Shown in pieces: positions 1 through 8,242 of a stretch of DNA of 54,764 bases. Origin of the DNA: Eubacterium sp. AM49-13BH (lineage in GTDB: Bacteria; Bacillota; Clostridia; Lachnospirales; Lachnospiraceae); assembly GCF_003464165.1 (NCBI RefSeq), contig NZ_QSEK01000020.1, positions 1 to 54,764 of the forward strand. Reading direction: 5' to 3'. How positions within the stretch are numbered: position 1 is the stretch's first letter; each line of letters opens with the position of its first letter. Position numbers and translations under genes: made by a program. The notes beneath the pieces are model-generated. The model worked only from the letters and a program-made list of their open reading frames with translations, made no database searches and was not told the origin of the DNA.

Positions 1-123
1 ATAAATGTGAGCAAAATGTGTATAATTATTAAATAAAATAAAATCATAAAATTCTATTTTATTGATTAATATTATTTAATATGTTAATATCAAAATGTTA
101 TTTATATATATGGAGGTCTATAT

Positions 124-1701
124 ATGCCAGATAATTTTAAAAAGGATACAAGCATAGAGGACGAAATTGAAAAGTCATTGCAGAAGATGGTAGAAGAAGA
201 GACTACAGTAGCTAAGGCTCTAGTAGGAAAGAATGATTTACCTTCTAATATGAAGACAGCAGATATTAATGATGGTAAAACAAGAGTTATTCCACAGATA
301 ACTGATGAGATATTAAGAGAACAGAAGAAAGATTATTCAGCAACAGATGGTGAGCAGGAAGATGTTATGGAAGATGATAATATTTTTGCTGATGATGAAG
401 AGGATGAGACTGAGGAATCTTTAGATAATGATAATGGTAATAAGACAGAGGCTGTTGCTGATAAAAAGCCTAAGAAGCCTGTAGATAAGAAAACCAAGCT
501 TATTTTTGCCGGAGTTGGTGCCGGTGTGGCAGTTGTCATTATAATTATAATAATTGTTGCAGTATCACTTAATAAAAAGAGTAAGCAGAATTATGACTAT
601 TATTATAATACAGGAATGAAACTGTACGAAGAAGGCAATTACGGAGATGCTTCTTCATATCTTAGCAAAGCTTCTAAAGAGAATGAAGGAAAGAAGAATC
701 TTAATCTTAAGTACACATTGTACAGATGCTATGAGAGTTCTGGTAATGAGGATGAGGCTGTTAATGTGTTGAAGGATATTCTGTCATATGACGAGAATTA
801 CGAAGATGCAGTCAAGGCACTTGCAGACATTTATTATAAAAGAGAAGATGCTGATAATTTAACTAATCTTATAAGAAAATATCAGGATGGCAAATGTAAA
901 GATGCTGTTAAGAATTATATAGTAAGTGAGCCGGTTCCATCTAAAGAATCAGGTTCATATGATGATGATGTAGAGCTTAAGTTTACATGTGCTTCTGGCT
1001 GTGTTGTGTATTATACAACAGATGGCAAAGAGCCGGACAGCAAGAGTACATTATATGATGGAACAGGTATTAAACTTGAAACAGGAACTACCAAGATAAA
1101 AGCAGTTGCTGTTAATTCAATGGGTGTATACAGCAGCGTGGCTGACCTTGAGTATGTTATAGAATATGGTGCACCTGCAGCACCAGATGTAAGTCCTGCA
1201 TCAGGAAAATATTCTGCAGGAGAGAAAGTTAAGATTAATAACATTCCTGACAAATGCAAGGCATATTATACAACAGATGGTACAACTCCTACAGCTTCAT
1301 CAACAGAGTATACAGGTGAATTCGATATGCCAGCCGGTAATACAGTAATCGCATTTGTAATAATTAACGATCATGAGCAGAGCAGTTCTGTAGTTAAGAG
1401 AAATTATAATGTTGAAGTAAAGAATACATATACATATAGTCAGGCTGAAAGTCAGCTGAAAAGTGTCCTTATATCAAAGAAGGTACTTAAGTCAGACAGT
1501 ATAGCAGCAGATGGTTCAGGTGTTAATTTTGTCTACATTTCAAAGACAAAGGTTGGTGACAATGAAATGTATATTATCAGATATGATGTAATAAAAGGTG
1601 GTTCTACAACAACTGCCGGATTATATGGCGTTGATACATCAAGCGGTAAGGTGTATACTGTTACAGGTAAAGAAGGCAGTTATTCTGCCAAAGAATACTA
1701 A
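124..1701 (+). CDS. Membrane-anchored protein with TPR-like region and chitobiase-type C-terminal repeats
   Basis: The 525-residue product has an acidic, low-complexity cytoplasmic N-terminus (about 1-120), one transmembrane helix (about 125-148, Ile/Val-rich) and a helical TPR-like stretch (about 155-250). Two beta-rich modules follow at about 275-345 and 355-425, each with the YYTTDG signature of the chitobiase/hexosaminidase C-terminal fold (CHB_HEX_C type). The last 95 residues form a separate unassigned domain. The layout suggests a type II membrane protein displaying adhesive or wall-binding modules outside the cell. The start follows a clean GGAGG eight bases upstream. No upstream gene lies in the window and the 123-base leader is very AT-rich. 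The fold assignment is fairly secure; the biological role is unknown. Confidence 0.8.
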   Translation: MPDNFKKDTSIEDEIEKSLQKMVEEETTVAKALVGKNDLPSNMKTADINDGKTRVIPQITDEILREQKKDYSATDGEQEDVMEDDNIFADDEEDETEESLDNDNGNKTEAVADKKPKKPVDKKTKLIFAGVGAGVAVVIIIIIIVAVSLNKKSKQNYDYYYNTGMKLYEEGNYGDASSYLSKASKENEGKKNLNLKYTLYRCYESSGNEDEAVNVLKDILSYDENYEDAVKALADIYYKREDADNLTNLIRKYQDGKCKDAVKNYIVSEPVPSKESGSYDDDVELKFTCASGCVVYYTTDGKEPDSKSTLYDGTGIKLETGTTKIKAVAVNSMGVYSSVADLEYVIEYGAPAAPDVSPASGKYSAGEKVKINNIPDKCKAYYTTDGTTPTASSTEYTGEFDMPAGNTVIAFVIINDHEQSSSVVKRNYNVEVKNTYTYSQAESQLKSVLISKKVLKSDSIAADGSGVNFVYISKTKVGDNEMYIIRYDVIKGGSTTTAGLYGVDTSSGKVYTVTGKEGSYSAKEY

Positions 1702-1756
1702 AGGTTGATTGTGCGTAATGCACTTCATAATATTACTTTTTGAAAGGAGAATTGTA

Positions 1757-2635
1757 ATGTATAAAATTCTTAAGGCTGAGAAGTTAGCAGAGAAGATCTT
1801 CCTTATGGATGTTGAAGCTCCTAGAGTTGCTAAACATTGTGAACCTGGCCAGTTCGTTATTGTAAAGATGGATGATTTGGGCGAAAGAATTCCACTTACT
1901 ATTTGTGATTATGACAGAGAAGCAGGAACTATAACAATAGTTGTTCAGATAGTTGGAGCGTCTACTGAGAAGATGTCACATCTTAAAGCAGGAGATGCAT
2001 TTGAAGATTTTGTTGGACCTCTTGGATGTCCATCAGAGCTTATCAGCAAGGATATTGAAGAACTCAAGAAGATGAATATTGTATTCATTGCAGGAGGTCT
2101 TGGAACAGCACCTGTATATCCACAGGTTAAATGGATGCACGAGCATGGCGTAGATGTTGATGTTATCGTTGGTGCTAAGAATAAGAAACTTATAATCTTA
2201 GAGGAAGAGATGAAGGCCGTTGCTGGTAATCTTTACATAACAACTGATGATGGAAGCTATGTAAGAAAAGGTATGGGTACAGATGTGCTTAAGGATCTTG
2301 TTGCAGAAGGAAAACATTATGATTTATGTGTAGCAATCGGACCTATGATTATGATGAAATTCGTCTGTCTTCTTACTAAGGAACTTGGAATTCCTACAAT
2401 TGTCAGCATGAATCCGATTATGGTTGATGGAACTGGTATGTGTGGTGCATGTCGTCTTAAGGTTGGCGATGAGATTAAGTTTGCATGTGTTGACGGACCT
2501 GAGTTTGACGGTCATCTTGTAGACTTTGACCAGGCTATGAAGAGAAGTGCTATGTACAGAACTGAAGAGGGAAGAGCAATGCTCAAGCTTCAGGAAGGCG
2601 ATACACATCACGGCGGTTGTGGACAGTGTAATTAG
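1757..2635 (+). CDS. nfnA: NfnA: ferredoxin-NADP+ reductase subunit alpha (FAD / 2Fe-2S)
   Basis: The 292-residue product belongs to the dihydroorotate dehydrogenase electron-transfer-subunit (PyrK-like) family and matches NfnA in length. It has an FAD-binding beta barrel (about 1-95), an NAD-binding half (about 105-215, with the AGGLGTAPVYPQ loop) and a C-terminal [2Fe-2S] segment with Cys229, Cys232 and Cys244. With the next gene it forms the cytoplasmic NfnAB transhydrogenase, a flavin-based bifurcating enzyme linking reduced ferredoxin, NADH and NADP+. I start at the ATG preceded by AAAGGAGA seven bases away; an upstream TTG at 1709 would add 16 residues without a ribosome site. The pairing with nfnB separates it from a pyrimidine PyrK role. 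Confidence 0.9.
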   Translation: MYKILKAEKLAEKIFLMDVEAPRVAKHCEPGQFVIVKMDDLGERIPLTICDYDREAGTITIVVQIVGASTEKMSHLKAGDAFEDFVGPLGCPSELISKDIEELKKMNIVFIAGGLGTAPVYPQVKWMHEHGVDVDVIVGAKNKKLIILEEEMKAVAGNLYITTDDGSYVRKGMGTDVLKDLVAEGKHYDLCVAIGPMIMMKFVCLLTKELGIPTIVSMNPIMVDGTGMCGACRLKVGDEIKFACVDGPEFDGHLVDFDQAMKRSAMYRTEEGRAMLKLQEGDTHHGGCGQCN

Positions 2636-2652
2636 AAAGGATGGGTTTCAAA

Positions 2653-4038
2653 ATGGACGTAATGAAGAAAGTGCCAGTCAGAGAGCAGGCTCCTGACGTA
2701 AGAAATAAGAATTTTGATGAAGTATGTCTTGGATATAACAAGGAAGAAGCTATGGAAGAGGCAACAAGATGCCTTAACTGTAAGAATGCAAGATGTGTTC
2801 AGGGCTGTCCTGTATCTATCGATATCCCAGCATTTATTCATCAGGTAAAAGAAGGAAATATTGAGGAAGCATATAAGATTATTGGTAAGTCAAGTGCACT
2901 TCCTGCTGTATGTGGCCGTGTATGTCCACAGGAGACACAGTGTGAAGGTCAGTGTATTAGAGGAATCAAGGGTGAATCAGTATCAATTGGTAAGCTTGAA
3001 AGATTTGTTGCTGACTGGGCAAGAGAGAATAATGTTGAGCCAGAGAAGCCAACAGAGAAGAAAGGCAAGAAAGTTGCTGTTATCGGTTCAGGTCCTTCAG
3101 GACTTACATGTGCCGGAGACCTTGCAAAAATGGGATATGACGTAACTATATTCGAGGCTTTACATGAGGCTGGTGGTGTATTAGTATATGGTATTCCTGA
3201 ATTCCGTCTTCCTAAGTCAACAGTAGTTGCCCACGAAGTTGAGAATGTTAAGAAGTTAGGCGTTAAGATTGAGACTAACGTTGTTATTGGTAAGTCAATG
3301 ACAATTGACCAGTTACTTGAAGATGAAGGCTTTGATGCAGTATTCATCGGTTCTGGTGCAGGTCTTCCAAGATTCATGGGTATCCCAGGCGAGAATGCTA
3401 ACGAAGTATTTTCAGCTAATGAGTACCTTACAAGAAGCAATCTTATGAAAGCTTTCAAGGATGAGTATGATACTCCAATAGCGAGATTTAAGAAGGTTGC
3501 TATCGTTGGTGGTGGTAATGTTGCTATGGATGCTGCAAGAACAGCATTAAGACTTGGAGCAGAGACTCATATCGTATACAGAAGAAGTGAGGAGGAGCTT
3601 CCAGCAAGAGCTGAGGAAGTACATCACGCTAAGGAAGAGGGAATCATATTTGACCTTCTTACTAATCCGACAGAGATTCTTACAGATGACAAGGGTAATG
3701 TTACAGGTATGAAGTGTATTAAGATGGAACTTGGTGAACCTGATGCTTCAGGAAGAAGAAAGCCTGTAGAGATTCCTGGTTCAGAGTTTGTTATGGAATT
3801 AGATGCAGTTATCATGTCACTTGGTACTTCACCTAACCCACTTATATCTTCAACAACTAAGGGACTTGACATCAACAAGAGAAAATGTATCGTAGCAGAA
3901 GAAGAAACTGGTAAAACATCTAAGGAAGGTGTATATGCCGGTGGAGATGCTGTTACAGGTGCAGCTACAGTTATTCTTGCCATGGGAGCAGGAAAGGCTG
4001 GAGCTAAGGGAATTGATGAATTCCTTTCTAACAACTAA
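2653..4038 (+). CDS. nfnB: NfnB: NADPH-dependent glutamate synthase-like / Nfn large subunit
   Basis: The 461-residue product is a GltA/GltD-type flavoprotein. The N-terminus holds two Cys clusters for [4Fe-4S] centres (Cys40, 43, 48 and 52, then a CxxxC...CxxxC group near 75-90). A first Rossmann motif, GSGPSG, lies near 145 (FAD) and a second, GGGNVAMD, near 286 (NADPH). Family members are often labelled glutamate synthase small chain, but with nfnA 17 bases upstream and no large glutamate synthase gene here, the NfnB role is more likely. The start is taken at the ATG about 11 bases after the GAAAGGA site; the ATG at 2641 overlaps that site. A strong terminator follows the stop. Confidence 0.9.
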   Translation: MDVMKKVPVREQAPDVRNKNFDEVCLGYNKEEAMEEATRCLNCKNARCVQGCPVSIDIPAFIHQVKEGNIEEAYKIIGKSSALPAVCGRVCPQETQCEGQCIRGIKGESVSIGKLERFVADWARENNVEPEKPTEKKGKKVAVIGSGPSGLTCAGDLAKMGYDVTIFEALHEAGGVLVYGIPEFRLPKSTVVAHEVENVKKLGVKIETNVVIGKSMTIDQLLEDEGFDAVFIGSGAGLPRFMGIPGENANEVFSANEYLTRSNLMKAFKDEYDTPIARFKKVAIVGGGNVAMDAARTALRLGAETHIVYRRSEEELPARAEEVHHAKEEGIIFDLLTNPTEILTDDKGNVTGMKCIKMELGEPDASGRRKPVEIPGSEFVMELDAVIMSLGTSPNPLISSTTKGLDINKRKCIVAEEETGKTSKEGVYAGGDAVTGAATVILAMGAGKAGAKGIDEFLSNN

Positions 4039-4050
4039 TCAGAATATAAT

Positions 4051-4085
4051 AAACCCGCTGTGTCTGTTAATTACACAGCGGGTTT
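4051..4085. terminator. Bidirectional intrinsic terminator between nfnB and the convergent gene
   Basis: A perfect 13-bp stem (4051-4063 with 4073-4085, GC-rich core CCCGCTGTGT) has a 9-base loop. The stem carries A residues on its 5' side and T residues on its 3' side, so it can terminate both convergent transcripts. Confidence 0.9.
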
Positions 4086-4100
4086 TATTGATTATAAGAA

Positions 4101-4641
4101 TTAATTAAACATTTTTTCAACGAACTGTTCTGAAAAATTCTCGGCTTCTTCATCTGAGAGTTCAGTAAATTGTACGGTTAACTGTTCTTTAACATAAGCT
4201 GTACGGTTAAAATATTTCATTTCTTCCTGAATATCTCCGGCGTAAGAATTTTCAATATCTTCTTTGGTTATGTTGTCTTCAAGCCAGTTAAGTACATTGG
4301 CGGCTTTCTTATCCTCAGTTTCAGCCTTGGCTTTAATTTTGTTAGAGTATTTCAAGGACCAGACACCGATTGCAATGAATCCGACAAATAACAGACCAAG
4401 AACAATGTTAATAAAAAGGAATGAGGCGCATCTTTAGTTACTATCTTAATGATACCGATATCATTAAGAATCATAAGAATGATTCCGATTCCTCCACATA
4501 CAAAGAATGTGATGCAGATGATAAATTATCCTTGTACTTGTCAGTGCTGCTTTCATACAGGCTTCCACCTGTAAGAAGAGAATTGTTTTCGTTATTATCC
4601 TGAATGTTGTCATTAGTTATGTCAGTTGTGTTTTCAGACAT
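4101..4641 (-). CDS. Small two-helix membrane protein, reading frame broken twice
   Basis: Read from the minus-strand ATG at 4641 (AAGGAGG ten bases upstream), the frame gives a polar, Asn-rich N-terminus, two hydrophobic helices and a charged C-terminal domain ending EQFVEKMFN. The frame is interrupted near 4513 and again in the A-run at 4413-4417. Adding one base at each place restores about 180 residues in a continuous frame. The architecture matches a family of membrane hypotheticals common in Lachnospiraceae, recalled from general pattern only; many members begin with a zinc ribbon, which is absent here. Its function is unknown. Both breaks are single missing bases in runs, like those in rnfB and rnfC, so they are more likely sequence errors than decay. 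Confidence 0.65.
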
Positions 4642-4738
4642 AATGTTCCTCCTTGTTATAGAACTTAACCATAAGTCCTTTGTTGTTCAGACATTATAAA
4701 ATATAATTGTGAAAAAATAAAGAACATATGAATTATTG

Positions 4739-4747
4739 TGGTAAAAT
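4739..4747 (+). promoter_or_regulatory. Extended -10 promoter for thiN
   Basis: TGgTAAAAT forms an extended -10 element 45 bases before the thiN start. No good -35 is visible, as expected for extended -10 promoters. It is inferred from sequence only. Confidence 0.45.
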
Positions 4748-4791
4748 ACAAAAGAAAGATATTACAGATTGGCAATATTAAGGAGATTGAT

Positions 4792-5436
4792 ATGAAAACA
4801 CTTATAGTGACAGGGGGAAGTCTTGATATCAACTGGGCAAAGGGTTTTGTTAAGACGATTAATGCAGAATATATAATTGCAGCAGACAGCGGGCTTAAGT
4901 ATATTAATGAACTCGGGCTTATGCCTGATATGATACTGGGAGATTATGATTCAGTTGAAGCAGGTCTGCTTGATAAGTATAAGAGTACAGATATTAAGAC
5001 TTATCCCAGAGAAAAGGATTATACAGATACGCATATTGCTATTATAAATGCGTTGAAAGCCGGAGCTTCAGTTATATATATACTTGGGGCGACAGGTACA
5101 AGGATGGATCATACATTTACCAATATATGCAATATGAAGGCTGCACTTGACAGTGATGTGCCATGTTTTATATGTGACAGTCACAATAAAATATATCTTG
5201 TAAATGACAGGATGGGAGAAGTAAAAGTGTCCCAAAAAGGACAGTATGGTGATTATGTATCATTTGTTCCATTATCTGAAGAAACAATTATAAGCCTTTC
5301 AGGATTTAAATATGTGCTTGATGATTATATACTTCATCAAGGCTTAAGCATATGCCAGAGTAATGAAATTAAAGAAAATGAGGCGGTTATAAATATAAAA
5401 AAAGGACTTGTGATTGTATTTGAAACAAAGGACTAA
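4792..5436 (+). CDS. thiN: Thiamine pyrophosphokinase
   Basis: The 214-residue product transfers pyrophosphate from ATP to thiamine to give thiamine diphosphate in the cytosol. It shows the family motifs AADSG near 31-35, GDYDS near 50-54 (metal/ATP site) and GATGTRMDHT near 98-107, with the thiamine-binding domain at the C-terminus. The length is normal for bacterial ThiN. The start is the ATG after AAGGAG with seven bases of spacing; an upstream GTG at 4738 has no ribosome site and falls in the promoter. The gene stands alone here, divergent from the gene before it, and is separated from the decarboxylase operon by that operon's own promoter. Thiamine diphosphate serves pyruvate:ferredoxin oxidoreductase and transketolase, neither of which is in the window. 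Confidence 0.9.
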   Translation: MKTLIVTGGSLDINWAKGFVKTINAEYIIAADSGLKYINELGLMPDMILGDYDSVEAGLLDKYKSTDIKTYPREKDYTDTHIAIINALKAGASVIYILGATGTRMDHTFTNICNMKAALDSDVPCFICDSHNKIYLVNDRMGEVKVSQKGQYGDYVSFVPLSEETIISLSGFKYVLDDYILHQGLSICQSNEIKENEAVINIKKGLVIVFETKD

Positions 5437-5442
5437 AAATAC

Positions 5443-5496
5443 TTGTAATTATTGGCACATTGTAATAAAATTAACAAAGAGTTGCGCAATTGCAAC
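5443..5496 (+). promoter_or_regulatory. Promoter and candidate operator of the decarboxylase operon
   Basis: A -35 TTGTAA (5443-5448), a 17-base spacer and a -10 TAAAAT (5466-5471) give a plausible sigma-A promoter. Just downstream, across the expected start of transcription, lies an inverted repeat, GTTGC-6-GCAAC (5481-5496). Its position suits a repressor operator or a short leader hairpin. The promoter call is moderately supported; the operator role is inferred. Confidence 0.5.
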
Positions 5497-5520
5497 GTAA
5501 AAAACAAGGGAGGTCTCGTA

Positions 5521-6966
5521 ATGAGTAATACAACACAGGCATTATCAAGGATTGAAGCAATACTTGATGATAGCAGCTTTGTTGAAATCGGTGCTGGTGT
5601 GACTGCCAGATCTACAGATTTTAACATTCAGGAAAAGAAGGCTCCATCCGATGGTGTTATTACAGGATACGGAGTTATTAATGGTAATCTTGTGTATGTA
5701 TACAGCCAGGATGCAACTGTTCTTAATGGTTCTATCGGTGAGATGCATGCTAAGAAGATTTCAGCACTTTATGATTATGCTATGAAGATGGGAGCTCCTG
5801 TGATAGGTCTTATTGACTGCGCAGGTTTAAGACTTCAGGAAGCAACAGATGCTCTTGAAGGTTTCGGTACAATTTATAAGAAGATGTCTATTGCATCAGG
5901 TGTTATTCCACAGATTACAGCAGTTTATGGTAACTGTGGTGGAGGACTTGCAATTCTTTCTTCATTATCTGATTTTACATTTATGGAAGATAGCAAGGCA
6001 AAGCTTTTTGTTAACAGCCCTAATGCATTAGATGGTAATAATGAATCAAAGCTTGACACAGCGTCAGCTAAGTTCCAGGCAGAAGCAGGAGTTGTTGATT
6101 TTACAGGAGATGAGGAGACTATTGCTAATGGTGTAAGGCAGTTAGTTTCTATGCTTCCTGCTAACAACGAAGAGGATGCTGCAGTTTCTGCAACAACAGA
6201 TGATCTTAACAGAGCATGCCCGGATATGGCAGCAGAGATTGCTGACCCTGCATTAGCTCTTTCAGATATTGCTGATGATAATGTATTTGTTGAAGTTAAG
6301 GCTTCATATGCTAAAGAAATGGTTACAGGATTTATTCAGGTAGATGGAATTACTATTGGTGCTGTAGCTAACAGAACAGCTCTTTATGATGAAGAGGGCG
6401 AAGTGGCTGAGAAGTTTGAGCCTGTTCTTACAGTTAAGGGTGCTTACAAGGCAGAGAATTTCGTTAATTTCTGTAATGCATTTGAGATTCCGGTACTTAC
6501 ACTCACTAATGTTAAGGGATTTGAAGCTACAGTGGCAGCTGAGAAGGGAATTGCAATTGCAAGTGCCAAGCTTACATATGCATTTGCTAACGCAGATGTA
6601 CCTAAGGTTAATGTTATTACAGGTGAGGCTTATGGAAGCGCATATGTTTCTATGAACTCTAAGTCTTTAGGTGCAGACCTTGTCTACGCATGGCCAACAG
6701 CTTCTATCGGAATGATGGATTCACAGCTTGCAGCAAAGATTATGTATGCTGATGAGATAGCAGCCGCTTCTGATGTGGCAGCAACTGTTTCAGAGAAAGC
6801 AGCTGAATATGCTAAGTTACAGTCAAGTGTTGAGTCAGCAGCAGCAAGAGGATATGTTGATGCTGTTATTGACCCGGAGAATACAAGACAGTATGTAGCC
6901 GCTGCATTTGAAATGTTATTTTCAAAGAGAGAGGTTCGTCCTGATAAGAAGCATGGAACAGTTTAA
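5521..6966 (+). CDS. Acyl-CoA carboxyltransferase subunit (MmdA / transcarboxylase 12S-like)
   Basis: The 481-residue product is a crotonase-fold carboxyltransferase with the usual two half-domains (about 1-235 and 236-481). It is related to methylmalonyl-CoA decarboxylase alpha, propionyl-CoA carboxylase beta and the 12S subunit of transcarboxylase. Glycine-rich oxyanion-hole segments are visible (YGNCGGGLA in the first half, TGEAYGSAYVSM in the second). It moves CO2 between biotin and an acyl-CoA. It is somewhat shorter than typical MmdA (about 510). The start is the ATG after GGGAGGT; an upstream extension to 5452 crosses the promoter. It leads a five-gene operon with the biotin carrier and Na+ pump. 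Acyl-CoA specificity cannot be read from the sequence. Confidence 0.85.
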   Translation: MSNTTQALSRIEAILDDSSFVEIGAGVTARSTDFNIQEKKAPSDGVITGYGVINGNLVYVYSQDATVLNGSIGEMHAKKISALYDYAMKMGAPVIGLIDCAGLRLQEATDALEGFGTIYKKMSIASGVIPQITAVYGNCGGGLAILSSLSDFTFMEDSKAKLFVNSPNALDGNNESKLDTASAKFQAEAGVVDFTGDEETIANGVRQLVSMLPANNEEDAAVSATTDDLNRACPDMAAEIADPALALSDIADDNVFVEVKASYAKEMVTGFIQVDGITIGAVANRTALYDEEGEVAEKFEPVLTVKGAYKAENFVNFCNAFEIPVLTLTNVKGFEATVAAEKGIAIASAKLTYAFANADVPKVNVITGEAYGSAYVSMNSKSLGADLVYAWPTASIGMMDSQLAAKIMYADEIAAASDVAATVSEKAAEYAKLQSSVESAAARGYVDAVIDPENTRQYVAAAFEMLFSKREVRPDKKHGTV

Positions 6967-6981
6967 TTAAGAGGTGACAAT

Positions 6982-7836
6982 ATGAAGAAGACTAATTTGA
7001 AAAGATTCTTATTGTTATTCTGCATGTTAGCCTGCGTATTCAGTATGACAGCCTGTGGTAATGCACAGATTGATACTAATACAGCTAAAGAATCCGTTAA
7101 AGATAACGAGGTTGCTTATGTTGAGAATTACCTCAAGGACTGGGCAAAGGATATGATTCTTTACCTTGACAGCAATCAGGGTGAAGCAGGAACAGATGCT
7201 CTTATTGCAGATGCAGAAGCAGGAATAACCCTTAATGATGTTAACAGTAAGATGTATATTGTTAACCAGCAGGGAATGAATGTTAAAACAATAGGATTAT
7301 ACAATAGCTGGAACAGCACTAAAGATGAACTTGGTGAACTCAAAGAGTCTGTTGATGTTAACAACATTAATGTAAAGGTCAGTGATGAAACAAGTGAATT
7401 ATGTACTATTTCAGTTAAACTTAAATTCGAAAAGAGAGTATGTACATTCGAATTCGTAATCAATACAGATTACACACTTGAAAGTGGAGCTATTAATCCA
7501 TCATACACAACAGGTGAGAAGATGGGTAAGGCCGGAATGAATACACTTATTGGTATGGGAACTGTATTTGTAGTTCTTATATTCATTTCATTCATTATTT
7601 CTCTGTTCAAGTATATAAGCGTATTTGAGAACAGAAAGAAAGAACAGAAAGAAGACACAGCTTCTGTTGGTGTTGATAATGCTATAGCACAGATTGTTTC
7701 TAATGAAGAAGAAAATGTTGAGGACGATCTTGAACTTATTGCAGTTATTACTGCAGCAATTGCAGCATCAGAAGGAACATCTACGGATGGTCTTGTTGTC
7801 CGCTCAATTAGAAAGGTTAATAATAGGAGGAAATAA
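6982..7836 (+). CDS. oadG: OadG-like gamma subunit with lipoprotein signal
   Basis: The 284-residue product begins with a lipoprotein signal peptide (lipobox MTAC, Cys25). An extracytoplasmic domain of about 160 residues follows, then a single transmembrane helix at about 186-212 in a segment resembling the OadG gamma subunit of sodium-pumping decarboxylases, then a charged cytoplasmic tail. Gamma subunits normally have about 85-130 residues, so the lipoprotein-anchored outer domain is an unusual extension. It should help assemble the carboxyltransferase with the membrane beta subunit. AGAGGTGA precedes the ATG, and the biotin carrier starts two bases after its stop. The OadG assignment rests mainly on context and the helix, so it is less certain than its neighbours. 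Confidence 0.7.
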   Translation: MKKTNLKRFLLLFCMLACVFSMTACGNAQIDTNTAKESVKDNEVAYVENYLKDWAKDMILYLDSNQGEAGTDALIADAEAGITLNDVNSKMYIVNQQGMNVKTIGLYNSWNSTKDELGELKESVDVNNINVKVSDETSELCTISVKLKFEKRVCTFEFVINTDYTLESGAINPSYTTGEKMGKAGMNTLIGMGTVFVVLIFISFIISLFKYISVFENRKKEQKEDTASVGVDNAIAQIVSNEEENVEDDLELIAVITAAIAASEGTSTDGLVVRSIRKVNNRRK

Positions 7837-7838
7837 TC

Positions 7839-8204
7839 ATGAAGAACTATACAATTACAGTTAATGGTAACGTATATGATGTTACTGTAGAAGAAGGAAC
7901 AGGCAGTGCAGCTCCAGCAGCTAAGGCAGCCGCTCCTAAAGCAGCTCCAAAGGCTGCAGCTAAGGCAGCAGCACCAGCAGGTGCTCAGGGAGCAGTTAAG
8001 GTTAACGCTCCAATGCCAGGAAAGATTCTTAAGGTTAATGCAACAGCAGGTGCTGCTGTAAAGAAGGGCGATGTATTGGTTGTCCTTGAAGCTATGAAGA
8101 TGGAGAATGAAATCTGTGCTCCTCAGGATGGCACAATTGCAACTGTTGAGTGTGCAGCTGGTGATTCTGTAGAGTCAGGTAAGGTATTAGTTTCATTAAA
8201 TTAA
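7839..8204 (+). CDS. Biotin carboxyl carrier protein of the decarboxylase/transcarboxylase
   Basis: The 121-residue product has a short N-terminal segment (1-22), a flexible Ala/Pro/Lys linker (about 23-52) and a C-terminal biotinyl domain. The domain carries EAMKMEN, in which Lys87 is the predicted biotinylation site. Size and layout are close to the 1.3S biotin subunit of propionibacterial transcarboxylase. It shuttles carboxyl groups between the carboxyltransferases encoded by the first and last genes of the operon and the membrane beta subunit. AGGAGG lies in the end of the preceding gene, giving tight coupling. The family identification is very secure. Confidence 0.93.
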   Translation: MKNYTITVNGNVYDVTVEEGTGSAAPAAKAAAPKAAPKAAAKAAAPAGAQGAVKVNAPMPGKILKVNATAGAAVKKGDVLVVLEAMKMENEICAPQDGTIATVECAAGDSVESGKVLVSLN

Positions 8205-8242
8205 TTATGATTCTGATATAAAGTGACTTACGGAGGTATAAG

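Noticed and set aside
1..123. AT-rich leader as a replication origin or riboswitch
   Set aside because: Only short A/T inverted repeats are present; no DnaA boxes and no recognisable aptamer.
7908..7990. Repetitive Ala/Pro codons as a DNA repeat
   Set aside because: It is the flexible linker of the biotin carrier; similar linkers are normal in this family.
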